Below, piece after piece: positions 19,473 to 32,583 of a DNA stretch of 32,583 nucleotides. Every line of letters starts with the position of its first letter. Position 1 is the stretch's first letter. The stretch covers positions 1-32,583 of the forward strand of contig NZ_JAMOHV010000021.1 of the NCBI RefSeq assembly GCF_024448505.1, read 5' to 3'. The position numbers were made by a program, and so were the translations under genes. A model generated the notes under the pieces. It made no database searches, had not been told where the DNA came from, and worked only from the letters and a program-made list of their open reading frames with translations. The DNA is from Stutzerimonas degradans (GTDB lineage Bacteria > Pseudomonadota > Gammaproteobacteria > Pseudomonadales > Pseudomonadaceae).

Positions 19473-22400
19473 ATGAATTTCTCGCAATTCTTCATCAAGC
19501 GGCCAATCTTCGCCGCCGTGCTGTCGCTGGTGATCCTCATCGCCGGCGCCATCTCGCTGTTCCAGCTGCCGATCAGTGAATACCCCGAGGTCGTCCCGCC
19601 CACCGTGGTGGTGCGCGCCAACTTCCCCGGCGCCAACCCCAAGGTGATCGGCGAGACCGTTGCCTCGCCGCTGGAACAGGCCATCACCGGCGTCGAGGGC
19701 ATGCTCTACATGTCGTCTCAGGCGACCGCCGACGGCAAGCTGACGCTGACCATCACCTTCGCCCTGGGCACCGACCTGGACAACGCCCAGGTGCAGGTGC
19801 AGAACCGCGTGACGCGCACCATGCCGACCTTGCCCACTGAGGTGCAGCGCCTGGGCGTGACCGTGGACAAGGCCTCCCCCGACCTGACCATGGTGGTGCA
19901 CCTGACCTCGCCGGATAACCGCTACGACATGCTCTACCTGTCCAACTACGCCGCACTCAACGTCAAGGACGAACTGGCGCGACTGGACGGTGTGGGCGAC
20001 GTGCAGCTGTTCGGTCTGGGCAACTATTCCCTGCGCGTCTGGCTCGACCCGAACAAGGTCGCCCAGCGCAACCTCACGGCCACCGACGTGGTCAACGCCA
20101 TCCGCGAGCAGAACCGTCAGGTTGCCGCCGGCGCGCTGGGTGCGCCACCGGCGCCGGGCGCCACCGACTTCCAGCTGTCCATCAACACCCAGGGTCGCCT
20201 GGTGGACGAGGAGGAGTTCGAGAACATCATCGTGCGTGCCGGCGAGGACGGCGAGATCACCCGCCTGAAGGACATCGCCCGCATCGAACTGGGTTCCAGC
20301 CAGTACGCCCTGCGCTCGTTGCTGAACAACCAGCCGGCGGTGGCCATCCCGATCTTCCAGCGGCCGGGCTCCAACGCCATCGCCATATCGGACCTGGTAC
20401 GCGAGCGCATGGCCGAGCTGAAGCAGGAATTCCCCCAGGGCGTTGATTACGAGATCGTCTACGACCCGACCATCTTCGTGCGCGGCTCCATCGAGGCGGT
20501 GGTGCATACCCTGCTCGAGGCCATCGTGCTGGTGGTGCTGGTGGTGATCCTGTTCCTGCAGACCTGGCGCGCCTCGATCATTCCGCTGGCCGCCGTGCCG
20601 GTATCGCTGATCGGCACCTTCGCGGTCATGCACCTGCTCGGTTTCTCGCTCAACGCGCTGTCGCTGTTCGGCCTGGTGCTGGCCATCGGCATCGTGGTGG
20701 ATGACGCCATCGTCGTGGTGGAGAACGTCGAGCGCAACATCGGTCTGGGCAAGTCGCCGGTGGAAGCAACCCGTCAGGCCATGAAGGAAGTGACCGGGCC
20801 GATCATCGCCACCGCCCTGGTGCTCTGCGCGGTGTTCATCCCGACCGCCTTCATTTCCGGCCTCACCGGGCAGTTCTACCAGCAGTTCGCGCTGACCATC
20901 GCCATTTCCACGGTGATCTCGGCGATCAACTCGCTGACGCTGTCGCCGGCGCTGGCCGCTACCCTGCTCAAGGCCCATGACGCACCGAAGGATGGCTTTT
21001 CGCGGCTGCTCGACCGGCTGCTCGGCGGCTGGCTGTTCCGCCCGTTCAACCGTGTTTTCGACCGCGCCAGCCATGGCTACGTCGGCGTGGTGCGGCGCAT
21101 TCTGCGCGGCAGCGCGGTCGCGCTGGTGGTCTACGTCGGCCTGGTCGGCCTCGGCTACATGGGCTTCGCCAGCACGCCGACCGGCTTCGTGCCGCCGCAG
21201 GATAAGCAGTACCTGGTCGCCTTCGCCCAGTTGCCGGACGCCGCCACCCTGGACCGCACCGAGGACGTGATCAAGCGCATGTCGGAAATCGCCGGCAAGC
21301 ACCCCGGCGTGGAGAACACCGTGGCCTTCCCGGGGCTGTCGATTAACGGCTTCACCAACAGCACCAACAGCGGCATCGTCTTCACCCCGTTGAAACCCTT
21401 CGACCAGCGCACCGATCCGTCGCTCTCCGCCGGTGCCATCGCGGCGGACCTCAACGGCCAGTTCGCGCAGATCCAAGACGCCTTCATTGCCATCTTTCCG
21501 CCGCCGCCCGTGCAGGGCCTGGGCACCATCGGCGGGTTCCGCGTGCAGGTGCAGGACCGTGGCAACCTGGGCTACGAGGAGCTGTACACCCAGGTGCAGA
21601 ACGTCATCGCCAAGAGTGCCGACTACCCGGAATTGGCCGGCCTGTTCACCAGCTATCAGGTCAACGTGCCGCAGGTGGATGCCGATATCGACCGCGAGAA
21701 GGCCAAGACCCACGGCGTGGCCATCGACGACATCTTCGACACCATGCAGGTCTACCTGGGCTCGCTGTACGCCAACGACTTCAATCGCTTCGGCCGCACC
21801 TATCAGGTCAACGTCCAGGCCGACCAGAAGTTCCGCCTGGCGCCCGAGCAGATCGGCCAGCTGAAAGTGCGCAACAACCGCGGCGAGATGGTCCCGCTGT
21901 CGACCTTCGTCAGCGTCACCGACAGCGCCGGCCCGGACCGGGTGATGCACTACAACGGCTTCCTCACCGCGGAGATCAACGGCGCCGCCGCACCGGGCTA
22001 CAGCTCAGGGCAAGCCGAGGCCGCCATGGAGCGGCTGCTTAAGGCTGAATTGCCGAATGGCATGAGCTACGAATGGACCGAGCTGACCTACCAGCAGATT
22101 CTCGCCGGCAACACCGCGGTGTTCGTCTTCCCGCTCTGCGTGCTGCTGGCCTTCCTGGTGCTGGCCGCGCAGTACGAGAGCTGGAGCCTGCCGCTGGCGG
22201 TGATCCTGATCGTGCCGATGACGCTGCTGTCCGCCATCACCGGGGTGATCCTGGCTGGCAGCGACAACAACGTCTTCACCCAGATCGGCCTGATCGTGCT
22301 GGTGGGCCTGGCGTGCAAGAACGCCATCCTCATCGTCGAGTTCGCCAAGGATAAACAAGAGGAAGGCATGGACCGCCTCGCCGCCACCCTGGAAGCCTGC

Positions 22401-22643
22401 CGCCTGCGTCTGCGGCCGATCCTGATGACCAGCTTCGCCTTCATCATGGGCGTGGTGCCGCTGGTGCTCTCCAGCGGGGCCGGCGCCGAGATGCGTCATG
22501 CCATGGGGGTCGCGGTGTTCAGCGGCATGCTCGGGGTGACCTTCTTCGGTCTGCTGCTGACCCCGGTGTTCTATCTGGTGATTCGTGCCTTCGTCGAGAA
22601 ACGCGAAGCGCGCAAAGCGGTTTACAAGGAGGCCCGCGCATGA
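19473..22643 (+). CDS. mexF: RND multidrug efflux transporter MexF
   Basis: 1056 residues, normal for the HAE1 family. The proton-driven inner-membrane trimer exports drugs such as chloramphenicol, trimethoprim and fluoroquinolones in the P. aeruginosa system. The start MNFSQFFIKRPIFAAVLSLV, the paired Asp residues D410-D411 of transmembrane helix 4 (GIVVDDAIVVVENVERN) and helix 10 sequence ACKNAILIVEFAKD are seen, along with two large periplasmic loops. A 95-base gap separates it from mexE and it overlaps oprN by four bases (ATGA). Identity as MexF follows from gene order and from mexT/mexS next door. Confidence 0.96.
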   Translation: MNFSQFFIKRPIFAAVLSLVILIAGAISLFQLPISEYPEVVPPTVVVRANFPGANPKVIGETVASPLEQAITGVEGMLYMSSQATADGKLTLTITFALGTDLDNAQVQVQNRVTRTMPTLPTEVQRLGVTVDKASPDLTMVVHLTSPDNRYDMLYLSNYAALNVKDELARLDGVGDVQLFGLGNYSLRVWLDPNKVAQRNLTATDVVNAIREQNRQVAAGALGAPPAPGATDFQLSINTQGRLVDEEEFENIIVRAGEDGEITRLKDIARIELGSSQYALRSLLNNQPAVAIPIFQRPGSNAIAISDLVRERMAELKQEFPQGVDYEIVYDPTIFVRGSIEAVVHTLLEAIVLVVLVVILFLQTWRASIIPLAAVPVSLIGTFAVMHLLGFSLNALSLFGLVLAIGIVVDDAIVVVENVERNIGLGKSPVEATRQAMKEVTGPIIATALVLCAVFIPTAFISGLTGQFYQQFALTIAISTVISAINSLTLSPALAATLLKAHDAPKDGFSRLLDRLLGGWLFRPFNRVFDRASHGYVGVVRRILRGSAVALVVYVGLVGLGYMGFASTPTGFVPPQDKQYLVAFAQLPDAATLDRTEDVIKRMSEIAGKHPGVENTVAFPGLSINGFTNSTNSGIVFTPLKPFDQRTDPSLSAGAIAADLNGQFAQIQDAFIAIFPPPPVQGLGTIGGFRVQVQDRGNLGYEELYTQVQNVIAKSADYPELAGLFTSYQVNVPQVDADIDREKAKTHGVAIDDIFDTMQVYLGSLYANDFNRFGRTYQVNVQADQKFRLAPEQIGQLKVRNNRGEMVPLSTFVSVTDSAGPDRVMHYNGFLTAEINGAAAPGYSSGQAEAAMERLLKAELPNGMSYEWTELTYQQILAGNTAVFVFPLCVLLAFLVLAAQYESWSLPLAVILIVPMTLLSAITGVILAGSDNNVFTQIGLIVLVGLACKNAILIVEFAKDKQEEGMDRLAATLEACRLRLRPILMTSFAFIMGVVPLVLSSGAGAEMRHAMGVAVFSGMLGVTFFGLLLTPVFYLVIRAFVEKREARKAVYKEARA

Positions 22644-24022
22644 AGTTCTTCGCCCTTTCCCTGCTCACTATGGCGCTGAGCGCCTGCGCGGTCGGCCCCG
22701 ATTACCGCGCGCCGCAGCCGGAACCGGCACATATCGAGCGTGCCGCCGCTGGAAGCTACGACCGCTCGCGGTTCGAAGCGGCCTGGTGGCGACAGTTCGA
22801 CGATCCGACGCTGGATGCGCTGGTCAGCAAATCCCTGGCGGAAAACCGCGAACTGCGCATCGCCTACGCTCGCCTGCAGGCGGCGCGGGCGATCCGCGAT
22901 GACATCGGCAACGACCGCCTGCCGACCGTCACGGCGGGCGCCCGCGCCGATATCGGCAAGGCGCAGCAACCGGGCGTCACCGAGCGGCGGGTGAACAGCG
23001 AGCGTTACGATCTGGGCCTGGACATGATCTGGGAGCTGGACCTGTTCGGCCGCATCCAGCGCAGCCTGGAAGCCAGCGAGGCACAAGCCGACGTCGCTGA
23101 GGCCGAGTTGTATCAGTTGCAGGTCAGCCTGATCGCCGAGCTGGTCGATGCTTACGGGCAACTGCGTGGCGCCCAGCTGCGCGAACGCATCGCCCGCGAC
23201 AACCTGGTCAACCAGCGCAACTCCCACGAGCTGACCGAACAGCTGCGCGACGCCGGCATGGGCAGCGAACTCGATGTGCTGCGCGCCGACGCACGACTGG
23301 CGGCCACCGAGGCGAGCCTGCCGCAGCTACAGGCGCAGCAGACGCGCGCCCGCAACCGCATCGCCACGCTGCTCGGCCAACGCGCCGATCGGCTCAGCGT
23401 CGACCTCGCACCGCGCGAGCTGCCGGCGATTGCCAAAGCCCTACCGATCGGCGATCCCGGCGAGTTCTTGCGCCGACGCCCGGATATCCGTGCAGCCGAG
23501 CGCCAGCTGGCGGCCGCCACGGCTGATGTTGGCGTGGCGACGGCCGATCTGTTTCCGCGGGTGAGTATGTCGGGCTTTCTCGGCTTCATCGCCGGGCGCG
23601 GCTCGCAGATCGGTTCCAGCGCGGCGCGGGCCTGGGGCGTGGCGCCGAGCATCAGTTGGGCGGCGTTCGATCTCGGCAGCGTGCGCGCCCGCTTACGCGG
23701 TGCCGAAGCGGATGCCGACGGCGCGCTGGCGAACTACGAGCAACAGGTACTGCTGGCGCTGGAAGAATCGGAAAACGCCTTCAGCGATTATGCCCGGGCG
23801 CAGGAGCGCCAGCTGTCGTTGCTGCGCCAATCCACGGCCAGCCGCGCCGCGGCGCAGCAGGCGGCGATCCGTTATCGCGAAGGCACGGTGGATTTCCTCG
23901 TCCTGCTCGACGCCGAACGCGAACGTCTCGCCGCCGAGGACGCCCAGGCACAGGCGGAAATCGAGGTCTATCGCGGCATCGTCGCGCTGTACAAGGCGCT
24001 TGGGGGCGGCTGGCAAGGCTGA
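22640..24022 (+). CDS. oprN: Outer-membrane efflux channel OprN
   Basis: 460 residues of the TolC-like NodT family. A lipoprotein signal MKFFALSLLTMALSAC puts the lipidated Cys at residue 16, followed by AVGPDYRAPQ as in other Opr lipoproteins. Two repeated coiled-coil halves each carry long Ala/Gln/Arg-rich helices. Start codon overlaps the mexF stop (ATGA), and GGAGG lies about eight bases upstream. It completes the MexEF-OprN tripartite pump. Confidence 0.95.
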   Translation: MKFFALSLLTMALSACAVGPDYRAPQPEPAHIERAAAGSYDRSRFEAAWWRQFDDPTLDALVSKSLAENRELRIAYARLQAARAIRDDIGNDRLPTVTAGARADIGKAQQPGVTERRVNSERYDLGLDMIWELDLFGRIQRSLEASEAQADVAEAELYQLQVSLIAELVDAYGQLRGAQLRERIARDNLVNQRNSHELTEQLRDAGMGSELDVLRADARLAATEASLPQLQAQQTRARNRIATLLGQRADRLSVDLAPRELPAIAKALPIGDPGEFLRRRPDIRAAERQLAAATADVGVATADLFPRVSMSGFLGFIAGRGSQIGSSAARAWGVAPSISWAAFDLGSVRARLRGAEADADGALANYEQQVLLALEESENAFSDYARAQERQLSLLRQSTASRAAAQQAAIRYREGTVDFLVLLDAERERLAAEDAQAQAEIEVYRGIVALYKALGGGWQG

Positions 24023-24131
24023 CGCATCGGCAACCGGCTGGGGCGTGCACGGGCACAGAATGTGATCTGGTGCCGCTCCCGCCCGGTTGAGCGTACAAAG
24101 CGCTTTCGATCATCATCGGTCTTTGGCATAA

Positions 24132-25220
<1,089 letters not shown>

Positions 25221-25230
25221 AATCGCCGCG

Positions 25231-25266
25231 CATAAAAAAACCAGGCTTCGGCCTGGTTTTTTTATG
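25231..25266. terminator. Bidirectional intrinsic terminator between dctP-like gene and tusA
   Basis: A perfect inverted repeat from CATAAAAAAACCAGGC (25231-25246) to its complement GCCTGGTTTTTTTATG (25251-25266) surrounds a TTCG tetraloop. The GC stem is followed by seven Ts on either strand, so it can end both convergent transcripts. It lies ten bases after the upstream stop and four before the tusA stop. Confidence 0.95.
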
Positions 25267-25269
25267 CCA

Positions 25270-25521
25270 TCACTCACTCTTCTTGCGAATCCAGTACAGA
25301 TAGATGTCAGCGTCCTGTTGCTGATCGACCAATTCATGGCCGAGAAAGACGCAGAACTTGGGAATATCGCGCTGGGTCGAGGGATCGGTGGCGATCACCT
25401 TGAGCACCGCACCGCCAGCCAGATCGCGGACCTTGTTGTGCAGCATCATCACCGGCTCGGGGCAATTCAGACCGCTGGCGTCGAGGACGGCATCGGCAGT
25501 CATTTCAACAGATTGGCTCAT
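25270..25521 (-). CDS. tusA: Sulfur carrier protein TusA
   Basis: 83 residues of the TusA/SirA family. The persulfide-carrying cysteine is C20 in [15 protein letters not shown], the CPxP motif. TusA relays sulfur from IscS toward tRNA 2-thiouridine and other acceptors. The ATG at 25521 is preceded by AGGAG at seven bases; the longer open frame upstream is not used. It is divergent from acnA with a 206-base gap, as in P. aeruginosa where tusA lies close to acnA. Confidence 0.95.
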   Translation of the reverse strand: MSQSVEMTADAVLDASGLNCPEPVMMLHNKVRDLAGGAVLKVIATDPSTQRDIPKFCVFLGHELVDQQQDADIYLYWIRKKSE

Positions 25522-25727
25522 CACGGACTCCTGAAACAGGCCGGCATTGTGGCGCAAGCGCGCTGCCGGGTCATCCTCGGCCGATCGGCCACGCAGCCGA
25601 AGCCCTCTTGCATCGGGGGGAACCCCGGCTCGGCGCGGCGGGTCCAGTGATTGGCGAAACCCGTTGTGCGGGTCTAGCTTCAACAATCTGCCCTCAACGC
25701 CATGCCGGCGGGACTAAGGAGACCTGA

Positions 25728-28403
<2,676 letters not shown>

Positions 28404-28418
28404 TCGGCAGCTGAGGCT

Positions 28419-28452
28419 AAAAAAAACGCCGAGGTGATCCTTCACCTCGGCG
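28419..28452 (-). terminator. Hairpin with A tract after acnA
   Basis: Stem CGCCGAGGTGA (28427-28437) pairs with TCACCTCGGCG (28442-28452) around a four-base loop. Eight As precede the stem on the plus strand, so only a minus-strand transcript would have the hairpin followed by eight Us. On the plus strand it could still slow or stabilise the end of the acnA mRNA. Confidence 0.7.
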
Positions 28453-28612
28453 CCCCGCCGTCCGTGACTGTTTCCCTGCTGGCTGCCGTGCCGATATTCG
28501 GCCGTTTCCATACGGCCCGATCCACATCCTTGAATCCGTCGCGTTGATCCCACCCGCACCGGTGAGCCCCGACGTGAGGCCAAGTTAATCATCCGAGGAT
28601 TGCAGGAATATG

Positions 28613-28640
28613 ACCCTCTCGGAGGGTTTGCGTATTTTTT
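28613..28640 (+). terminator. Small hairpin followed by a T run upstream of aer
   Basis: ACCCTC (28613-28618) and GAGGGT (28622-28627) form a tight stem with a TCG loop; six Ts (28635-28640) follow after a seven-base spacer. It may be a weak plus-strand terminator for acnA read-through or for an unannotated short transcript. Confidence 0.4.
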
Positions 28641-28754
28641 GCTCAAGAACCCGCGCCCCCCGCCGATCCCCTGACACAGCCTGAAAGCGAAAAACTCATA
28701 TAAATCAAAAAGTCAGGCGAGCGTTTTCTTTGATTTCTGCCGACGTGAGACCCC

Positions 28755-30323
28755 ATGCGTAACAACCAGCCTGTCACCCAGCGTGAATACGCCTTTCCGG
28801 ACCAGCAGCGTCTGGTTTCCACGACCGACCTCAAAGGCCGGATCACCTATTGCAACGATATCTTCGCCGAGGTCAGCGGTTTTGTGCGTGAGGAGCTGAT
28901 TCGCGCGCCGCATAACCTGATTCGTCACCCCGACGTGCCGCCAGCCGTATTCGCCCACATGTGGGCCACCCTGCAGCAGGGCAAGCCGTGGATGGGCATC
29001 GTCAAGAATCGCCGCAAGAACGGCGATCATTACTGGGTCGACGCTTATGTAACGCCCGTTCTGGACAGCCAGCGCAACGTTATCGGTTACGAATCGGTGC
29101 GCACCAAACCGAGTCGTGAACAGATTCAGCGCGCCGAAGCGCTCTATGCGCGCATCAATGCCGGCAAGAGCGGCGTGCCGCGGCGCGATCACTGGCTGTC
29201 GGTTGCGACCAAATGGCTGCCGTTCATTCTGGTCAGCCAGATCGGTTTCATGATCGGCGCCTGGCTCGATCATTCGCTCGGCTTCGCCCTGGCAGCACTT
29301 CTTTCGATACCGCTCGGCCTGGCTGGTCTGCACTGGCAGCAGCGTGGCCTGATGCGCCTGTTGCGTCTGGCCGCGCAGACCACCAGCGACCCGCTGATCG
29401 CCCAGATGTATACCGACAGCCGCGGCGTCGAAGCGCAGCTGGAGATGGCGATACTGAGCCAGCAGGCGCACCTCAGGACGTGCCTGACCCGCCTGCAGGA
29501 CAGCGCAGTACAGTTGCAGGAACAGGCGAAAAAGGCTGATTCGCTGGCACACAGCTGTTCGAACGGCCTGGCGCAACAGCATCAGGAAACCGAACAGGTC
29601 GCCACCGCGATCAACCAGATGGCGGCGACCACCCAGGAGGTCGCCGCCAATGTCGCCCTCGCAGCCGAAGCCACCCGTCAGGCCAGCCAGCTCACCGTGC
29701 AAGGTCGGGATGTCGCCGCCGAAACCCGCGCGGCGATCCAGCAATTGTCCGCGTCGGTGGCACGCACCGGCGAGGCGGTTGACCGTCTCGCGCTCGACAG
29801 CAACGAGATCGGCACCGTGGTCGATGTGATCAAGAGCATCACCGATCAGACCAACCTGCTCGCGCTCAACGCCGCCATCGAGGCAGCCCGGGCTGGCGAG
29901 AGCGGGCGCGGTTTCGCTGTGGTCGCCGATGAGGTCCGGCAACTGGCGCGACGCACGGCCGACGCCACCGGCGAGATCCATCAGCTGATCGAGAAACTGC
30001 AGCAGCAGGCCCGCCATGCGGTCGAGACTACCGAGGAAGGTCGCATCCAGGCCACCCGGGGCGTCGAACAGGTTGCCCAGGCCGATCAGGCACTCAGCGG
30101 CATCAGCGAGGCGATGAACAACATCATCGACATGACCACGCAAATCGCCTCGGCGACCGAGCAGCAGAGTGCCGTGGCCGACGAGATCAGCCAGAACGTC
30201 AGCACTATTGCCAGGCTGGCCGACCAGACGTCGGGGGATGCGCGCGACACGGCTCTGCTCAGCGAGGAATTGAGTTCGACCGCCGAAGGCCAGTACTCGC
30301 TGGTCGAACGCTTCAACCGCTAG
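28755..30323 (+). CDS. aer: Aer-type PAS-containing chemotaxis receptor (energy taxis)
   Basis: 522 residues. An N-terminal PAS domain (about 15-125; [20 protein letters not shown], then [20 protein letters not shown]) resembles the FAD-binding sensor of Aer. A hydrophobic hairpin at about 155-198 anchors it in the inner membrane with both ends in the cytoplasm. The C-terminal methyl-accepting signalling domain contains the conserved tip [20 protein letters not shown], then [15 protein letters not shown]. Aer guides cells to favourable redox or oxygen conditions. The position beside the cbb3 oxidase genes fits and matches the P. aeruginosa order. The stop codon overlaps that of the convergent hydrolase in the palindrome CTAG. 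Confidence 0.93.
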   Translation: MRNNQPVTQREYAFPDQQRLVSTTDLKGRITYCNDIFAEVSGFVREELIRAPHNLIRHPDVPPAVFAHMWATLQQGKPWMGIVKNRRKNGDHYWVDAYVTPVLDSQRNVIGYESVRTKPSREQIQRAEALYARINAGKSGVPRRDHWLSVATKWLPFILVSQIGFMIGAWLDHSLGFALAALLSIPLGLAGLHWQQRGLMRLLRLAAQTTSDPLIAQMYTDSRGVEAQLEMAILSQQAHLRTCLTRLQDSAVQLQEQAKKADSLAHSCSNGLAQQHQETEQVATAINQMAATTQEVAANVALAAEATRQASQLTVQGRDVAAETRAAIQQLSASVARTGEAVDRLALDSNEIGTVVDVIKSITDQTNLLALNAAIEAARAGESGRGFAVVADEVRQLARRTADATGEIHQLIEKLQQQARHAVETTEEGRIQATRGVEQVAQADQALSGISEAMNNIIDMTTQIASATEQQSAVADEISQNVSTIARLADQTSGDARDTALLSEELSSTAEGQYSLVERFNR

Positions 30324-31051
30324 GGTTCCTCCGCGCGTAAAGCGTTCTGGTGGTCGGCCGGATGCTGCGCGACGACGGATAGAAAGGTGGCGATCGCCTG
30401 CGCTGCGCTATCCAGATGCTGCGCATGACTCAGCCCGGAGCTTTTCAGGGGCTTGAGATCGTGGTCGGCGGCACTCAGCCAATGCAGTTGGATCATCGGC
30501 GAAAGCCGATAGCCTTCGACCGTGGCGCGATTGCCCAGCGCATCGCGCTCGCCCTGGAGAATGAGCGCAGGCGTACGCAGCTCGGCCAGATGTTCGACGC
30601 GCGGCTTTTCCAGCCTGCCCGCAGGGTGGAACGGATAACCCAGGCACACCAGCGCGTCGGCGCCCAGTTCATCGGCCAGCAAACTGGCCATCCGCCCGCC
30701 CATCGACTTGCCTCCGATGGCCAACGGCCCTGTGGCCTGCTGTCGCACCAGCGCATGCTGTTCCCGCCATTGCTGCAGCAGCTGCGGCTGCCGCTCGGGT
30801 GGGCGCTTGCGCCCCGTCGTGCGTCGTTCGGCCATGTAGGCGAATTCGAAGCGATACACCGCAACCCCGCGCGCCGCAAGGCGTTCAGCCATCTGCTGCA
30901 TGAACGGACTGTCCATCGGCGCACCAGCGCCGTGCGCCAGAATCAGTGTCGCGAACGCTTCGTCGGACGGCCGCGTCCAGAGCCCGGAATGCCCCTGCGC
31001 GGCCTGCGTGTATTGACCAGCGTCAATACCGGCAAATTGCCCTTTACCCAT
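30320..31051 (-). CDS. Alpha/beta-hydrolase family protein
   Basis: 243 residues. [20 protein letters not shown] near the N-terminus forms the oxyanion loop, and [18 protein letters not shown] is the nucleophile elbow (GxSxGG), placing the catalytic Ser in the KSMGG motif. A later Asp in QGERDALG and a C-terminal His in [10 protein letters not shown] complete a likely triad. Such KANL3/Tex30-type small hydrolases have no well-established bacterial substrate. The ATG at 31051 is preceded by GGAGG at about six bases; a longer open frame reaching into ccoN is not used. It is divergent from ccoN and convergent with aer. Confidence 0.88.
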   Translation of the reverse strand: MGKGQFAGIDAGQYTQAAQGHSGLWTRPSDEAFATLILAHGAGAPMDSPFMQQMAERLAARGVAVYRFEFAYMAERRTTGRKRPPERQPQLLQQWREQHALVRQQATGPLAIGGKSMGGRMASLLADELGADALVCLGYPFHPAGRLEKPRVEHLAELRTPALILQGERDALGNRATVEGYRLSPMIQLHWLSAADHDLKPLKSSGLSHAQHLDSAAQAIATFLSVVAQHPADHQNALRAEEP

Positions 31052-31113
31052 CCTTGCCTCCGCTTTCCTAGGAAAGAAAAAACTGCTCATTACCCGTGGA
31101 TGGAAGCCCATAC

Positions 31114-32538
31114 ATGAACACAGCAACCAGTACCGCCTACCATTACAAGGTGGTCCGCCAATTCGCCATCATGACGGTGGTGTGGGGAATCGTCGGGATG
31201 GGGCTCGGCGTTTTCATCGCAGCACAGTTGGCCTGGCCATTCTTGAACTTCGACCTCCCGTGGACCAGCTTCGGTCGTCTACGTCCATTGCACACCAACG
31301 CGGTGATCTTCGCCTTCGGTGGCTGCGCATTGTTCGCAACGTCCTACTACTCGGTCCAGCGCACCTGCCAAACCACGCTGTTCGCGCCCAAGCTGGCCGC
31401 GTTCACCTTCTGGGGTTGGCAGCTGGTCATCCTGCTCGCCGCAATCTCTCTGCCGCTGGGCTTCACCAGCTCCAAGGAGTACGCGGAACTGGAGTGGCCG
31501 ATCGACCTGCTGATCACCATCGTGTGGGTTGCCTACGCGATCGTGTTCTTCGGCACGCTGGCTACGCGCAAGGTCAAGCACATCTATGTCGGCAACTGGT
31601 TCTTCGGCGCCTTCATTCTGACCGTTGCGATCCTGCACATCGTCAACAACCTGGAAATCCCGGTTACCGCGATGAAGTCCTATTCGCTGTATGCCGGCGC
31701 TACCGATGCGATGGTGCAGTGGTGGTACGGTCACAACGCCGTGGGCTTCTTCCTGACCGCTGGCTTCCTGGGGATCATGTATTACTTCGTGCCCAAGCAG
31801 GCCGAGCGTCCGGTGTACTCCTATCGCCTGTCCATTGTGCACTTCTGGGCACTGATCACCGTGTACATCTGGGCCGGTCCGCACCACCTGCACTACACCG
31901 CACTGCCGGACTGGGCACAGAGCCTGGGCATGGTGATGTCGCTGATCCTGCTGGCGCCGAGCTGGGGCGGCATGATCAACGGCATGATGACCCTCTCGGG
32001 CGCCTGGCACAAACTGCGTAGCGACCCGATCCTGCGCTTCCTGGTGGTCTCGCTGGCGTTCTACGGCATGTCGACCTTCGAAGGCCCGATGATGGCGATC
32101 AAAACCGTCAACGCCCTCTCCCACTACACCGACTGGACCATCGGCCACGTACACGCCGGCGCCCTCGGCTGGGTGGCAATGGTGTCAATCGGCGCTCTGT
32201 ACCACCTGATCCCGAAAGTGTTCGGTCGCGAGCAAATGCACAGCATTGGCCTGATCAACACCCACTTCTGGCTGGCCACCATCGGCACCGTGCTCTACAT
32301 CGCCTCGATGTGGGTCAACGGCATCGCCCAGGGCCTGATGTGGCGCGCGATCAACGAAGACGGCACGCTCACCTACTCCTTCGTCGAAGCACTGGAAGCC
32401 AGTCACCCCGGCTTCGTAGTCCGCATGATCGGTGGTGCGATCTTCTTCACCGGCATGCTGGTGATGGCCTACAACACCTGGCGCACCGTGCAGGCTGCCA
32501 AGCCAGCCGAGTACGACGCTGCCGCGCAGATCGCCTGA
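31114..32538 (+). CDS. ccoN: cbb3-type cytochrome c oxidase subunit I
   Basis: 474 residues with about twelve membrane helices. CcoN is the catalytic subunit of the high-affinity terminal oxidase; it carries the low-spin heme b and the heme b3-CuB site. Ligand histidines are all present: H60 and H347 for heme b, H345 for heme b3, and H207, H257 and H258 for CuB. These numbers agree with those described for P. stutzeri CcoN. The ATG at 31114 ([14 protein letters not shown]) is chosen for this fit. No clear ANR/FNR box is seen in the 62 bases before the gene, suggesting the constitutive type of Pseudomonas cbb3 operon. It is followed 12 bases later by ccoO. Confidence 0.97.
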   Translation: MNTATSTAYHYKVVRQFAIMTVVWGIVGMGLGVFIAAQLAWPFLNFDLPWTSFGRLRPLHTNAVIFAFGGCALFATSYYSVQRTCQTTLFAPKLAAFTFWGWQLVILLAAISLPLGFTSSKEYAELEWPIDLLITIVWVAYAIVFFGTLATRKVKHIYVGNWFFGAFILTVAILHIVNNLEIPVTAMKSYSLYAGATDAMVQWWYGHNAVGFFLTAGFLGIMYYFVPKQAERPVYSYRLSIVHFWALITVYIWAGPHHLHYTALPDWAQSLGMVMSLILLAPSWGGMINGMMTLSGAWHKLRSDPILRFLVVSLAFYGMSTFEGPMMAIKTVNALSHYTDWTIGHVHAGALGWVAMVSIGALYHLIPKVFGREQMHSIGLINTHFWLATIGTVLYIASMWVNGIAQGLMWRAINEDGTLTYSFVEALEASHPGFVVRMIGGAIFFTGMLVMAYNTWRTVQAAKPAEYDAAAQIA

Positions 32539-32550
32539 GGAGCCTAGGGA

Positions 32551-32583
32551 ATGAAATCGCACGAAAAACTCGAGAAGAACGTC
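32551..32583 (+). CDS. ccoO: cbb3-type cytochrome c oxidase subunit II (5' end only)
   Basis: The first 11 codons (MKSHEKLEKNV) are visible before the window ends. This matches the start of CcoO, the membrane-anchored mono-heme cytochrome c subunit. TGAGGAG overlaps the ccoN stop and lies upstream of this ATG, as expected inside the ccoNO(Q)P operon. Confidence 0.9.
   Translation, partial: MKSHEKLEKNV

Larger units (their letters stand above)
28404..28754. other. Intergenic region between acnA and aer
   Basis: A 351-base stretch without a supported gene. It holds the hairpin with an adjacent A tract at 28419-28452, a second hairpin followed by a T run at 28613-28640, and an A+T-rich stretch (about 28690-28735) likely to carry the aer promoter, with TATAAA at 28699-28704. 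I saw no open frame worth calling. A small RNA between the two hairpins is possible but unproven. Confidence 0.5.

Noticed and set aside
19128..21950. 940-codon open frame opposite mexE/mexF
   Set aside because: Antisense shadow rich in His, Gln, Arg and Asp; the sense strand encodes an unambiguous RND pump.
28695..28708. ANR/FNR box upstream of aer
   Set aside because: The right half ATCAA is perfect, but the left half is CTCAT instead of TTGAT, so the dyad is too weak to call.

Overview
The window is a high-GC gammaproteobacterial chromosome segment, most likely from the Pseudomonas stutzeri group (Stutzerimonas). Support comes from gene orders shared with Pseudomonas (mexS-mexT-mexEF-oprN, and tusA/acnA/aer/hydrolase/ccoNO), from CcoN histidines at the positions known for P. 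stutzeri cbb3 oxidase (H60, H207, H257, H258, H345, H347), and from a fused TreS-maltokinase beside GlgE and GlgB. This assignment rests on recognition of proteins and gene order, not on a search.

Left end (1-4654): the 5' end of an exaC-type aldehyde dehydrogenase reads leftward. Facing away from it is a tightly packed operon: pqqA, pqqD, pqqE, a possible 30-residue membrane peptide, a four-helix membrane protein resembling the urate-oxidase N-terminal domain, a SerC-fold PLP enzyme and a PyrD-fold flavoprotein. The genes for PqqB and PqqC are not there: only 49 bases separate pqqA from pqqD. The SerC-like and PyrD-like proteins keep their cofactor residues but have lost the residues that bind the normal substrates. 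The set therefore looks like a peptide-maturation pathway built on the PQQ crosslinking front end (PqqA, PqqD, PqqE) with different tailoring enzymes, or a PQQ pathway split across the genome. This is the main candidate for something undescribed.

Centre-left (4661-15585): a leftward stress and storage block. glgE, treS-maltokinase and glgB form the GlgE alpha-glucan/trehalose route. A 54-residue proline-rich protein follows on the other strand, then ku with a stand-alone LigD polymerase domain (bacterial end joining) and a short-chain dehydrogenase. P. aeruginosa has a comparable, larger stationary-phase region.

Centre (15673-24022): mexS, mexT and the mexE-mexF-oprN RND efflux operon. A 161-base inverted-repeat element lies between mexT and mexE, and its first bases form the mexT stop codon.

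Right (24228-32583): an orphan TRAP solute-binding protein, tusA, acnA, an Aer-type energy-taxis receptor, an alpha/beta hydrolase, and the cbb3 oxidase genes ccoN and the start of ccoO. No tRNA, rRNA, CRISPR array, transposase or prophage gene was seen. Most other long open frames are antisense shadows caused by high GC.
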